Origin: Elusimicrobium sp.
GTDB taxonomy: Bacteria; Elusimicrobiota; Elusimicrobia; Elusimicrobiales; Elusimicrobiaceae
Direction: 5' to 3'
DNA: 64,000 nucleotides
Assembly (NCBI GenBank): GCA_015062115.1
Contig: SUVG01000001.1
Coordinates: 124,001 to 188,000, forward strand
The notes under the pieces: generated by a model
Databases searched by the model: none
What the model was told of the DNA's origin: nothing
The model's input: the letters and a program-made list of their open reading frames with translations, nothing else
Shown here: positions 16,040-24,425 of the stretch, piece after piece
How positions within the stretch are numbered: position 1 is the stretch's first letter
Layout of the letters: every line of letters starts with the position of its first letter
Made by a program: the position numbers and the translations under genes

Positions 16040-16617
16040 CAGTTAGCCTCTTTCATTAACGCTACATAGGAAGTACGAATCGTGTTAAAAAACAAATCGC
16101 AGGTATTTTGGCCCACATCGTTGGCAGAGCGTTCGCTGAGTTTGCAACTTACCTCGATGTCGGACAACGGATTCACCGCCCCTACACTGCTGATAGAATA
16201 TGTAAAACCGCTGGGGCGATAAGTGCGCAAGGCTTGTGCATACGCTTTATCCAACGATTGCTGAAAAACGCCCATCTCTTTACGCGAAGCATTGCCACCC
16301 AACTTGAATTTTCGTTTGGCAACCGTGATTACCACATCGCCGTAAGTACCATAGGTGCTGGCTAAATTTTCGGCAGAAAAATCTTCATCTTCGTTCAAGG
16401 CTTCTTCCTCGGTGGAAGAGACATCTGTTTGGGAGTCGGCCAAAACGGAAGGCTCATCGGGCAAGGCGGAAGTAAATTCATAGTAAGTATCGCTCGCCGC
16501 GGGATAATGGGAATAATCGAGCCCTTGAGCAATTTGCTTGCGGGAACGAAAATCGGTACCGGCACAAGCGCATAAAAGTACCGCCAGTAAAACAGATAAA
16601 GACAAACGAAGTTTCAT
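16039..16617 (-). CDS. Lipoprotein of unknown function
   Basis: Start placed at ATG 16617, where AAGGAG lies 7 nt upstream and the A overlaps the ispDF TAA; the longer frame to 16662 lacks support. The 192-residue product begins MKLRLSLSVLLAVLLCACAG, a lipoprotein signal with Cys18 as lipid anchor. A Ser/Glu-rich linker (about 55-85) leads to a compact alpha/beta domain with two cysteines (VSCKLSERSANDVGQNTC). I know no family for it. Sitting inside an essential-gene operon, it is likely expressed constitutively. Confidence 0.7.
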   Translation of the reverse strand: MKLRLSLSVLLAVLLCACAGTDFRSRKQIAQGLDYSHYPAASDTYYEFTSALPDEPSVLADSQTDVSSTEEEALNEDEDFSAENLASTYGTYGDVVITVAKRKFKLGGNASRKEMGVFQQSLDKAYAQALRTYRPSGFTYSISSVGAVNPLSDIEVSCKLSERSANDVGQNTCDLFFNTIRTSYVALMKEAN

Positions 16618-17783
16618 TATTTTTCTCCTTGAGTAATTTTGACCGTAGCCACAGCATGGCACATGGCCGCTTCTCCGCGGCCGATTTCCCCCACGTGTTC
16701 GTGGCTTTTGGACTTAAAACTGATATTTTCAATCGGCATTTCAAACACATTGGCAAGAGACTTACGCACCGTGTCGTAATGCGGTTTGATTTTGGGTTCT
16801 TGCGTGATAACCGTGGCATCTAAATGCACGATTTCCGCACGGTGGGCACGCACAACTTCCAGCACTTTTTTGGTAATGGTTACGCTGGAAATGCCTTTAA
16901 TAGATTCGTCCGTCGGCGGAAATAAAATGCCGATTTCCCCCGCACACAAGGCACCCAGCACAGCATCGCAAAGAGCATGGAGCACCAAATCTCCGTCACT
17001 ATGGCCCAAAAAACCTTTGGTGTGCGGTATTTCCGCTCCACCCAAAAACAATTTGCGTCCTTCTTCCAGGCGGTGTAAATCAAAACCGAAACCTGTGCGA
17101 TATTGTACTTGTTCGCTCACTAATGCCTCCGCAAAAATCAAATCTTCCGGTGTGGTAATTTTGTTATTTTGATAGTCGGATAAGACCACCCGCACCGCCA
17201 CACCTGTCTTTTCCACCAGTTGCGATTCGTCCGTCGCGTCTTTTTCGTTACCGAATTTTTCCAATGCGTTCCAAAGAACTTCCCGACGGTAACATTGCGG
17301 CGTTTGTGCCGCCCATAAAACGGAGCGGTCGAGCGTTTGTTTTACAACGCTCTTCTCGCAAATTTTTACGGTATCCTTTACCGGTACCGCCAAAACGGCC
17401 GCGCCGTGCTGCTTTGCTTCCGCCAAACAATCTTCAATACGGGCCGGGTTTACAAGCGGGCGGGCCCCGTCGTGTACGGCTACCGTCTCTGCCGCTGCGG
17501 AAGTTTTCATAAAACCGTTTTTTACCGATTCCAAACGCGTAGTTCCCGGATCGGCAAAAATCAAATCCGTAAAGTAAGACTCTAATACCGGGCGATTTTC
17601 CGGCGGGGTTACCACCACAATTTCCCGCACGCCGCAGGTGCGCTTAAAAGCCTCTATGGAGCGAACAAGAACGGGCTTCCCGCCCAAGGGCAACATTTGC
17701 TTCGGGCGGCCCATACGCGTGCCACTGCCCCCCGCAACAATTACCGCAGACGAAAAACCCGTCTCTTTCTTCATAAAATTCAC
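16617..17783 (-). CDS. ispDF: Bifunctional IspD-IspF (MEP isoprenoid pathway)
   Basis: 388 residues from GTG 17783, or 385 from ATG 17774; GGTAG lies before both. Residues 12-225 are the CTP:MEP cytidylyltransferase IspD (IVAGGSGTRMGRPKQMLPL, VHDGARPLV, QTPQCYR). Residues 230-388 are MECDP synthase IspF: GFGFDLHRL (zinc), LGHSDGDLVLHALCDAVLG and SHEHVGEIGRGEA. The fusion joins steps 3 and 5 of the methylerythritol phosphate pathway, as in Campylobacter and some alphaproteobacteria. The GDIG-HFP loop of IspF is changed to EIGILFPPTD. The upstream yacL gene is the usual neighbour of ispD. Confidence 0.95.
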   Translation of the reverse strand: MNFMKKETGFSSAVIVAGGSGTRMGRPKQMLPLGGKPVLVRSIEAFKRTCGVREIVVVTPPENRPVLESYFTDLIFADPGTTRLESVKNGFMKTSAAAETVAVHDGARPLVNPARIEDCLAEAKQHGAAVLAVPVKDTVKICEKSVVKQTLDRSVLWAAQTPQCYRREVLWNALEKFGNEKDATDESQLVEKTGVAVRVVLSDYQNNKITTPEDLIFAEALVSEQVQYRTGFGFDLHRLEEGRKLFLGGAEIPHTKGFLGHSDGDLVLHALCDAVLGALCAGEIGILFPPTDESIKGISSVTITKKVLEVVRAHRAEIVHLDATVITQEPKIKPHYDTVRKSLANVFEMPIENISFKSKSHEHVGEIGRGEAAMCHAVATVKITQGEK

Positions 17784-17789
17784 TACCGT

Positions 17790-18740
17790 TTAATTTTTAA
17801 TTTTGGCAAAAATCATACGGCCCGAAGAAGTTTGCAAAATAGAGTAAACGGAAACTTCCGCCCGTTTGCCGATGTGTTTGCGTCCTTCTTCCACCACTAC
17901 CATGGTGCCGTCGTCCAAATAACCGATGCCCTGTTCTTTTTCTTTGCCGTCTTTCATGATAAAAAGCGACATTGTTTCCCCCGGCAATACAACCGGTTTA
18001 AGAGCAGTGGCCAAATCGGCAATGTTTAAGGCAATTACGTTTTGCAAAGCCGCGGCTTTGTTTACATTGAAATTAAGCGTTACCACTTCGGCATCTAAAC
18101 TTTTGGCCAATTTAACAACGCGTTCTTCCATCGTAGCGCCCTTAGGAGATTTGTTTGTAACGCGCACGGAAATCTCTTTTAATTCCTGCAAGCGGGAGGC
18201 CACATCTAACCCGCGGCGGCCTTTGGCGCGTTCCAACGGGTCGCGCGAGGCGGCCATTTTATTCAATTCTTCCAATACAAACACAGGTAATACAATCACA
18301 CCGGAAAGGAAGTTTATTTCGCACAAATCTACGATGCGCCCGTCCATAAGAGCGGTAACATCGGCTACTTTTAAGTGATGCCCCGTATAGGAAAGGCCTT
18401 CCAAATCGCGCGATTTGAAAATACTGGCAAGCACCCCAAAAACCAAAAGGCCGATTTCAACACTGCGGCTATAACGCGCCCAAAAATTCATGGCTTCGCC
18501 GCTGGCGAAATTCAACATGCCGTAGTCGAACAAGACAAACAACATATACCCCAACAAAAAGCCGGAGCAGGCAATCATAATTTTAATCAGGCGCAGGTTT
18601 TTGAACAACACTTCCCCCGCCACGACGAGCGCACCGCACAACAAACCTGCGAGCAAACTCATCCATTCCTTATCGATAAAGTTGTAGGTTAAAAAAGGAA
18701 ACGCAACTAATGTGGAAATACGAAAAATCCAAATAGGCAT
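17790..18740 (-). CDS. YacL-type membrane PIN-TRAM domain protein
   Basis: 316 residues: four hydrophobic helices (about 1-105), a PIN nuclease-like domain (about 122-235) starting at KVADVTALMDGRIVDLCE with its acidic metal ligands, and a C-terminal TRAM domain (about 250-312, GIGYLDDGTMVVVEEG). This matches Bacillus YacL, thought to act on RNA at the membrane; the substrate is unknown. First gene of the ispDF-cysS-add operon, with AGGAGG before the ATG. Confidence 0.88.
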   Translation of the reverse strand: MPIWIFRISTLVAFPFLTYNFIDKEWMSLLAGLLCGALVVAGEVLFKNLRLIKIMIACSGFLLGYMLFVLFDYGMLNFASGEAMNFWARYSRSVEIGLLVFGVLASIFKSRDLEGLSYTGHHLKVADVTALMDGRIVDLCEINFLSGVIVLPVFVLEELNKMAASRDPLERAKGRRGLDVASRLQELKEISVRVTNKSPKGATMEERVVKLAKSLDAEVVTLNFNVNKAAALQNVIALNIADLATALKPVVLPGETMSLFIMKDGKEKEQGIGYLDDGTMVVVEEGRKHIGKRAEVSVYSILQTSSGRMIFAKIKN

Positions 18741-18754
18741 ATGCCCTCCTAAAA

Positions 18755-18775
18755 ATATGGGGAAAAATCCCCTAT
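18755..18775 (-). promoter_or_regulatory. Hairpin with a T-run in the yacL leader (possible attenuator)
   Basis: On the minus strand ATAGGGGA pairs with TCCCCATAT (one bulge) and is followed by five T's just before the AGGAGG of yacL. A TAAAAT/TATAAC -10 region lies upstream near 18786-18795. The stem is short, so the role is uncertain. Confidence 0.4.
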
Positions 18776-18832
18776 GTAAGACTAGTTATATTTTACCACT
18801 TTACCGCCCCCTTTTGTATATTTTCTTGGGCG

Positions 18833-18864
18833 AAAAAAAAGACGGGCCGTAAAAAGAGCCCGTC
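18833..18864 (-). terminator. Terminator after radA
   Basis: GACGGGC (18841-18847) and GCCCGTC (18858-18864); on the minus strand the stem is followed by eight T's. Confidence 0.88.
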
Positions 18865-18885
18865 CCAAGAAAAATTTTCAGCTTT

Positions 18886-20253
18886 TTAGCGCAGTTTAAG
18901 AGCCAAATCGCTTAAATCTTGCAGTTCCAAAAGGGAGAGTTTTTTCAGTTTCTGCTTTTCGGCTGAAGTAACTGCCGCGGCATAGGCTTTTTTGAAACCC
19001 AACCGTTGGGCTTCTTCCAAGCGTTTTTCAAGCAGCGGCACTTTGGCGGCTTGGCCTAAAATTCCCACTTCCGCCATAAATACGCTGTCATGCGGGAGGG
19101 CAATTTCTTTGCAGGAACTGATTACCGCGGCACAAATTGCCAAGTCAAGGGCGGGATCTTTCAATTTCACCCCGCCTGCCAAACTGACAAAAATATCCTT
19201 GTTATCCAGCGGCAGCCCGATGTGTTTTTCAAGCGCGGCAAACAACATAAGGCAGCGGTTCAAATCTACCCCTGTGGCTACGCGGCGCGGGAACGGATAG
19301 CGTGTGGGCGAAACCAAGGCTTGCACTTCGGTTAATATCGGGCGGGATCCCTCCAACGCAAGGGAATAGGCACGGCCTTTTAAGGCACGGTCGCGCGAGG
19401 TTTGGGCAAAATATTCGCTGGCATTTTCCACCGATTCCAACCCCGCTCCCGTCATTTTGAAAAGGCCGATTTCTCCCGTAGAACCAAAACGGTTTTTGTG
19501 AGGACGCAACAAACGGAGCACATTGTCTTTTTCCGTATCAAAATAGAGAACGCAATCTACCATGTGTTCCAAAATTTTAGGCCCTGCCAGTTCGCCGTCT
19601 TTGGTTACATGGCCGAGAACAAATGTGATAATCCCTTTAGGTTTACACAAGCGCACCAGTTCGCTGGTACATTCGCGCACTTGTGCCACCGTGCCGGAAG
19701 AAGACGTAAATTCCGGATGATAAACGGTTTGGATAGAATCTAAAATCAACACATCGGGGTTTACATTTTCCACTGATTCCACAATTTTTTGGATATCTGT
19801 TTCGCAATGTAAAAAGATATTGTCCCCGTTTACGCCCAGGCGTTGCGCGCGGCCCGAAATTTGGCCGATGCTTTCTTCGCCGGAAATGTAAAGCACTTTT
19901 AGATTTTTTGATAATTCCGCCGCTACCTGTAACATCAGGGTAGATTTTCCGATGCCCGGCGCCCCGGCCAAAAGTGTCAGTTGGCCTTTCACCAGACCAC
20001 CGCCGAGCAGGCGGTCAAATTCACCGATGTGGGTTTCAATGCGCGGTTCTTTTACGGCTTTACTTTGAGAAAGTTTTACTACTTCGGAAGAAAATTCCGT
20101 AAAACTGCGGGTTCGCGTGGCGGTTTTTTTGGTTTCCAGTTGTTTTACTTCTTCCACCAAACTGTTCCACTCCCCGCATTCCGGGCATTTTCCCGCCCAT
20201 TTGGGAGCCTCGTAACCACATTTTTGGCAGATGAAAACCGTTTTGAATTTCAT
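18886..20253 (-). CDS. radA: DNA repair protein RadA
   Basis: 455 residues, full length. N-terminal C4 zinc finger (CQKCGYEAPKWAGKCPEC), Walker A GAPGIGKST near residue 95, Walker B VLILDSIQT, the RadA-specific KNRFG motif and a Lon-like C-terminal domain. RadA is a RecA-related ATPase that drives branch migration in recombination. Last gene of the long dnaB-alr-mla run, 6 nt after mlaD. Confidence 0.97.
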   Translation of the reverse strand: MKFKTVFICQKCGYEAPKWAGKCPECGEWNSLVEEVKQLETKKTATRTRSFTEFSSEVVKLSQSKAVKEPRIETHIGEFDRLLGGGLVKGQLTLLAGAPGIGKSTLMLQVAAELSKNLKVLYISGEESIGQISGRAQRLGVNGDNIFLHCETDIQKIVESVENVNPDVLILDSIQTVYHPEFTSSSGTVAQVRECTSELVRLCKPKGIITFVLGHVTKDGELAGPKILEHMVDCVLYFDTEKDNVLRLLRPHKNRFGSTGEIGLFKMTGAGLESVENASEYFAQTSRDRALKGRAYSLALEGSRPILTEVQALVSPTRYPFPRRVATGVDLNRCLMLFAALEKHIGLPLDNKDIFVSLAGGVKLKDPALDLAICAAVISSCKEIALPHDSVFMAEVGILGQAAKVPLLEKRLEEAQRLGFKKAYAAAVTSAEKQKLKKLSLLELQDLSDLALKLR

Positions 20254-20259
20254 ACCCGA

Positions 20260-21552
20260 TTATTTCCCGGCCATGGTGGCCAAACCGAAGAAGGAGGAAA
20301 TGTCCTGATCGTTAAACGAGATATTGGCTTTGACGGCCACCTCGTTGGTTTCCAACGCATCGCGCACCCACGCACCGGCGGAGAAGTAGCGATTAAAGCG
20401 GAAATCTACCCCGTAATTGACATTAGGTTTATTAAACAAGCGCCCGTTAATCGTGCGGTCGCGTCCCCAATCCGAAAATTCCCCGGTAAATGTAAAGCGT
20501 TGCAAAAATTCTTTATCGTAGAAAGGTTTAAGTTCCAAGGCCACCCCGCCCGCACCGCGGATCAAACCGGCCGACAAAGTAGCCCACTTGTTGTAGAGGC
20601 CGAAGCGGACATCAAATTGATTTTTTTCCAAGTAATCGTGAGGATCCAGGGTGTCGTCTTCGTTTCCGATGTTAGCAATACCGGCCCGATAGAAAGTATA
20701 GCCGCTGGAAGGATAAATTTCCAAAGCCAAATCACTGGTAGAAAGAGAGGCATCGGGCAAATAGAAGAAATCATAATCCCAATACACGCGAAAACGGCTC
20801 ATTTTACCCACAAAAGTTTTTACTTCAGCCATGGTATCTTTTAAGTTGGTAACACTTTCTTTTACTTCTTCCTTCATTTCCGGGTCTTTAATTAAACTGC
20901 CGATGACCCCTTCGCCTTGTTCCAGGCTGGTCATCAAAGAATCAGCCTTAGCCATTAAATCGGTCAAGCGTTCGCTGGCGACATCTAAATTCTGCACGGA
21001 ACGGGTTAAATAGGGGCGCATCGTAGCCACCATTTGGTTTAGGTTGGCGGAAAGTTGGCGTACTTCGGCCATGGTTTGATTCAGTTTATCACCGAAGGCT
21101 CCTTGGTTGTTTACGCTGTCTACAAACTCTTTGATGCTGGCCATGGTTTGTGTAATCATCACATCCATGGGCAAATCGTCCACTCCGTTAAGATAATCGC
21201 CGGGTTTGTATACGGAGGCCAAAGCATCGCCTTGAACGATTTTTAAGTATTTAGAACCGATAATACCCGTCATGACAACGGAAAATTTAGCCCCGGAATA
21301 GATTTCTACCCCTTCGTGGATTTCTGCCACCACAACGACTTCGCCGTCTTGAATTTTAATTTGTTTCACTTTCCCCACTTCCACCCCGGAAAGTTTAACG
21401 GGGGCACGCACCGGCAAACCGGAAACATCGTGAAATTTAATGTTCAAATCGTAAGTGCGCGTAACGGAAAGCCCCCCTAAAAAATAGAGAGAAAAACCGA
21501 ATACGACAAGTCCCAATATGGTAAAAATACCCAATTTTGTTTCTGCTTTCAT
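20260..21552 (-). CDS. mlaD: MlaD-type MCE protein with a C-terminal beta-rich domain
   Basis: 430 residues, much longer than proteobacterial MlaD (about 180). One N-terminal transmembrane helix (7-28), one MCE domain (about 35-120, PVKLSGVEVGKVKQI and GSKYLKI), a helical stretch (about 130-240) and then about 190 residues of alternating hydrophobic, aromatic-rich strands (YWDYDFFYLP, DVRFGLYNKWATLSAGLI, FRFNRYFSAGAWV) that look like part of an outer-membrane beta-barrel. It would bind phospholipid between the MlaE/F transporter and the outer membrane. The mlaF gene lies 218 nt upstream, separated by the repeat region at 21618-21766. Confidence 0.85.
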   Translation of the reverse strand: MKAETKLGIFTILGLVVFGFSLYFLGGLSVTRTYDLNIKFHDVSGLPVRAPVKLSGVEVGKVKQIKIQDGEVVVVAEIHEGVEIYSGAKFSVVMTGIIGSKYLKIVQGDALASVYKPGDYLNGVDDLPMDVMITQTMASIKEFVDSVNNQGAFGDKLNQTMAEVRQLSANLNQMVATMRPYLTRSVQNLDVASERLTDLMAKADSLMTSLEQGEGVIGSLIKDPEMKEEVKESVTNLKDTMAEVKTFVGKMSRFRVYWDYDFFYLPDASLSTSDLALEIYPSSGYTFYRAGIANIGNEDDTLDPHDYLEKNQFDVRFGLYNKWATLSAGLIRGAGGVALELKPFYDKEFLQRFTFTGEFSDWGRDRTINGRLFNKPNVNYGVDFRFNRYFSAGAWVRDALETNEVAVKANISFNDQDISSFFGLATMAGK

Positions 21553-21617
21553 AATTTATCCTTGTTTATAAAATAAAAATAATACTACCCGTTATTTTAA
21601 CTATTCAAAATGTAAAT

Positions 21618-21648
21618 AAAAAACAATAAAATAAGCCAAAATCTGCCG
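21618..21648. repeat. 31-bp direct repeat, copy 1
   Basis: Matches 21736-21766 with one mismatch (A for G at the ninth base). It lies in the mlaF-mlaD gap; read on the minus strand it ends in a T-rich tract. Confidence 0.8.
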
Positions 21649-21735
21649 GCAATTTCCGCTCTCTATTTTCAAAGAGTTTGTGCTTAGTTTACCGTTTCTT
21701 TGAAACGAAGCGTATTTCACAATACGCGAGTGAAC

Positions 21736-21766
21736 AAAAAACAGTAAAATAAGCCAAAATCTGCCG
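21736..21766. repeat. 31-bp direct repeat, copy 2
   Basis: Second copy, ending 5 nt before the mlaF stop codon. Between the copies are short hairpins: CGTTTC/GAAACG (21693-21707) and GCGTATT/AATACGC (21710-21727). Confidence 0.8.
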
Positions 21767-21770
21767 AAAA

Positions 21771-22535
21771 TTACTCCTTCATCAATTTCATTTGTATAGG
21801 CCCTTGACTGCTGCCGTTTACAAATTGTTTAACGAAGGGATTATCGGTTTTGCGGAACTCCTCGGGAGTGCCGTACATCAAAATTTCACCTTCGTATAAG
21901 AAGGCAATATAGTCCGCTATTTTGAAAGCGGAGTGCATATCGTGCGTAATAACCACCGAGGTAACGCCCAATTTTGCTTTTAAGTCTAAAATCAAATCGC
22001 TGATAATGTCGGACATGATGGGGTCTAAGCCGGTGGTCGGTTCATCGTACAAAATAACTTTGGGGTTAACCGCCAACACCCGCGCCAGCGACACGCGTTT
22101 TTTCATACCGCCGGAAAGTTCGCTGGGGTTGAGTTTGGCTACCTCTTCCTTTAAGCCTACCAAAGCCAGTTTTTCTTTGATGATTTTGGGATATTTACTT
22201 TCCGGAGTGTCGGTTAAGTATTTAAGGCCAAAGGCCACATTTTCCCCTACGGTCATGGAGTCAAAAAGGGCCCCCTCCTGAAAAAGATACCCGAAATGCC
22301 GGCGAATAGCGGCCAGTTTTACTTCGCTGTGAATTTTAGTAATGTCCTTTCCGCCCAATATAATTTTGCCGCCGGTGGGGTCTTCCAAGCGAATCAAACA
22401 TTTAATTAAGGTGCTTTTCCCGGAGCCGGAACCACCCAAAATACAGGTGGTTTTTCCCTCTTCTATTTTGAGGTTAACCCCTTTAAGCACTTGCTTGGAA
22501 CCGAAATTCTTTTGCAGGTTAATAATCTCAATCAT
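21771..22535 (-). CDS. mlaF: Phospholipid-transport ABC ATPase MlaF
   Basis: 254 residues. Walker A GGSGSGKST near residue 34, Q-loop LFQEGALFDS, signature LSGGMKKRVSLAR, Walker B VILYDEP and the H-loop ITHDMHS are all present. The LFQ.GALF..M pattern is diagnostic for the Mla/Ttg2A group. It powers MlaE for lipid movement between inner and outer membrane. The mlaE gene precedes it with a 2-nt gap. Confidence 0.95.
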   Translation of the reverse strand: MIEIINLQKNFGSKQVLKGVNLKIEEGKTTCILGGSGSGKSTLIKCLIRLEDPTGGKIILGGKDITKIHSEVKLAAIRRHFGYLFQEGALFDSMTVGENVAFGLKYLTDTPESKYPKIIKEKLALVGLKEEVAKLNPSELSGGMKKRVSLARVLAVNPKVILYDEPTTGLDPIMSDIISDLILDLKAKLGVTSVVITHDMHSAFKIADYIAFLYEGEILMYGTPEEFRKTDNPFVKQFVNGSSQGPIQMKLMKE

Positions 22536-22537
22536 GG

Positions 22538-23314
22538 TTAAATTCCAAAAGCCGTTAAAATAGCGGTTAAAAAGTAGTCCAACACCAAAATCAGTACAAT
22601 CGTGGTAACCACTGCCCCGGTGGTAGATTTCCCCACCCCTTCGGCACCGCCACGGGTGCTGATGCCTTTATAACAGCAAACCGTCGCCACCATAAAGGCA
22701 AAAATAAAAGACTTAATAAACCCGTGCATAAAATCGTCCACATCCATAAAGGAAGTGATATCCGTCATGTAAACTTCTCCGGGGATACCCAAAGCATAAA
22801 TGGCTACTAGGTATCCGCCCAAGACTCCGAAAAGATTGGAGAAAAGCGTTAAAATGGGCATGGTGAGAAGGAACCCGAACATACGGGGAATTACCAAATA
22901 ACGAATCGGGTTTGTTCCCAAAGTGTAGAGGGCATCAATCTGTTCCGTTACCGCCATGGTGCCGATTTGCGCCGTAACGGCGGCACCCGCACGGCCGGAA
23001 ACCACCACACTGGTCAACACGGGGCCCAGTTCGCGAATAAGAGAGAAGGTAACAATCGTTCCTACAAAAATCGGTTCTCCGAAGATGTTGCCAATCGTAT
23101 TACCGGCTTGTAAGGCAAGCACCATGCCGGTAAATAAACTGGTCAGTGCGGTAACGCCTAAAGACTCTACCCCAATCGTTACGCTTTGATCCACCGCTTG
23201 GTGAAATTCAAAACGGGAGTGGGTGACCCAAAATAAACTGGAACGAACCATTTGGGCAGCGCCGCCCACTTGGTCGAACAGGTTCATCATGTATTTTCCG
23301 ATAGCCGTAAACAT
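22538..23314 (-). CDS. mlaE: Phospholipid-transport permease MlaE
   Basis: 258 residues with about six hydrophobic segments. The MlaE signature RELGPVLTSVVVSGRAGAAVTAQIGTM (given here as RELGPVLTS...AQIGTM) and VTEQIDALYTLGTNPIRYL are present. It forms the inner-membrane channel of the Mla complex. Its start overlaps the alr stop by one base. Confidence 0.95.
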   Translation of the reverse strand: MFTAIGKYMMNLFDQVGGAAQMVRSSLFWVTHSRFEFHQAVDQSVTIGVESLGVTALTSLFTGMVLALQAGNTIGNIFGEPIFVGTIVTFSLIRELGPVLTSVVVSGRAGAAVTAQIGTMAVTEQIDALYTLGTNPIRYLVIPRMFGFLLTMPILTLFSNLFGVLGGYLVAIYALGIPGEVYMTDITSFMDVDDFMHGFIKSFIFAFMVATVCCYKGISTRGGAEGVGKSTTGAVVTTIVLILVLDYFLTAILTAFGI

Positions 23315-24420
23315 TATTTTTTATAAATCCTCGGTACGCGCGCTTGCAAAAGCGTGCAAAGTTCGTAATCAATCGTGCCGGCAACTTGCGCCAGTTCCGC
23401 CCAAGTAATTTCCTCGTCCCCTTGGCGGCCGACCAGCACGGCTTCGTCCCCTACGGCAACATCTTCCACCCGGGTTACATCTACCATCATCATATCCATG
23501 GTTACATTGCCCAATACGCGGCAACGTTTCCCACGGACAAGCACTTCCCCTTTGTTGGAAAAATCGCGTAAGTAGCCGTCTCCGTATCCTACGGGCAAAG
23601 TGGCCACTTTCATATTTTGAGCCGCCATAAAACTGCGCCCGTAGCTGACACTGGAACCGGCCGGTAAATCTTTTAGATACACCACGCGGGTCTTAAACGA
23701 TAAAACAGGTTCAAAGCCTTCCCGTAATCCATACGCACTGTGCCCGGGGCGCACCATATCGTAATACACATCGGGCCGTTTTTCCACCGCCGCAGAAGCA
23801 GCCAAGTGGCAATGGTTGATGTGGATACCCCGCAGACTAATGTTGGTAAGGGTATCGCGATAGTAACCGATTTGTTCTTCCGTAAAAGCCTCATCGCTGT
23901 CTACACTGGAAAGATGAGAATAAAAACCGTCCAAAATGATATTCGGGTGATTTGACAGTTCTTCAATCACACCCATCACTCCGCCACGACGGGTACCAAT
24001 ACGCCCCATGCCCGTATCTTGTTTTACATGGCAGTAGGCTTTTTTCCCCATTTTTTCGGCAATTCGGCAAACGGCTTGCGCGGCCTGACGGCTGGCAATG
24101 GTAACGGCCAAATTGTTTTCTATGGCATATTCAAAAGCCTCAAAAGGATAGATACTTCCCAATACCAAAATAGGCATTTTAAGCCCGGCTTCGCGCAATT
24201 GCATTCCTTCTTCCACCGAAGCCGTACCGAAAAATTGGCACAAGGCGTTTTCTTCCAAGAAACGCCCCACCCCTTCCGCTCCGTGCCCGTACGCATTGGC
24301 TTTTAAGGGAACCAAAATACCGACACCTTCCCCTACCTGCATTTTTATTTTATGCAAGTTGCGGGAAAGTTTTTTCAAATCCACCTCGGCAACGGTGGGG
24401 CGGAGAAGGGGTAAAGTCAT
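23314..24420 (-). CDS. alr: Alanine racemase
   Basis: 368 residues. The PLP lysine is K40 in VPLKANAYGHG, and the second catalytic residue is the tyrosine in SVSYGRSF; VRPGHSAYG and PVGYGDGY are further family motifs. The racemase converts L-Ala to D-Ala for peptidoglycan, the substrate of the Ddl ligase encoded at 27.8 kb. The motif has LKANAYGHG in place of the usual VKADAYGHG. Located between dnaB and mlaE in one transcription run. Confidence 0.96.
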   Translation of the reverse strand: MTLPLLRPTVAEVDLKKLSRNLHKIKMQVGEGVGILVPLKANAYGHGAEGVGRFLEENALCQFFGTASVEEGMQLREAGLKMPILVLGSIYPFEAFEYAIENNLAVTIASRQAAQAVCRIAEKMGKKAYCHVKQDTGMGRIGTRRGGVMGVIEELSNHPNIILDGFYSHLSSVDSDEAFTEEQIGYYRDTLTNISLRGIHINHCHLAASAAVEKRPDVYYDMVRPGHSAYGLREGFEPVLSFKTRVVYLKDLPAGSSVSYGRSFMAAQNMKVATLPVGYGDGYLRDFSNKGEVLVRGKRCRVLGNVTMDMMMVDVTRVEDVAVGDEAVLVGRQGDEEITWAELAQVAGTIDYELCTLLQARVPRIYKK

Positions 24421-24425
24421 AAAAA

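Noticed and set aside
16617-17783. IspD and IspF as two genes joined by a sequencing error
   Set aside because: The frame is continuous with a normal linker, and IspDF fusions are known.
21618-21766. 31-bp direct repeats as a minimal CRISPR
   Set aside because: Only two copies with an 87-nt, hairpin-containing spacer and no cas genes.
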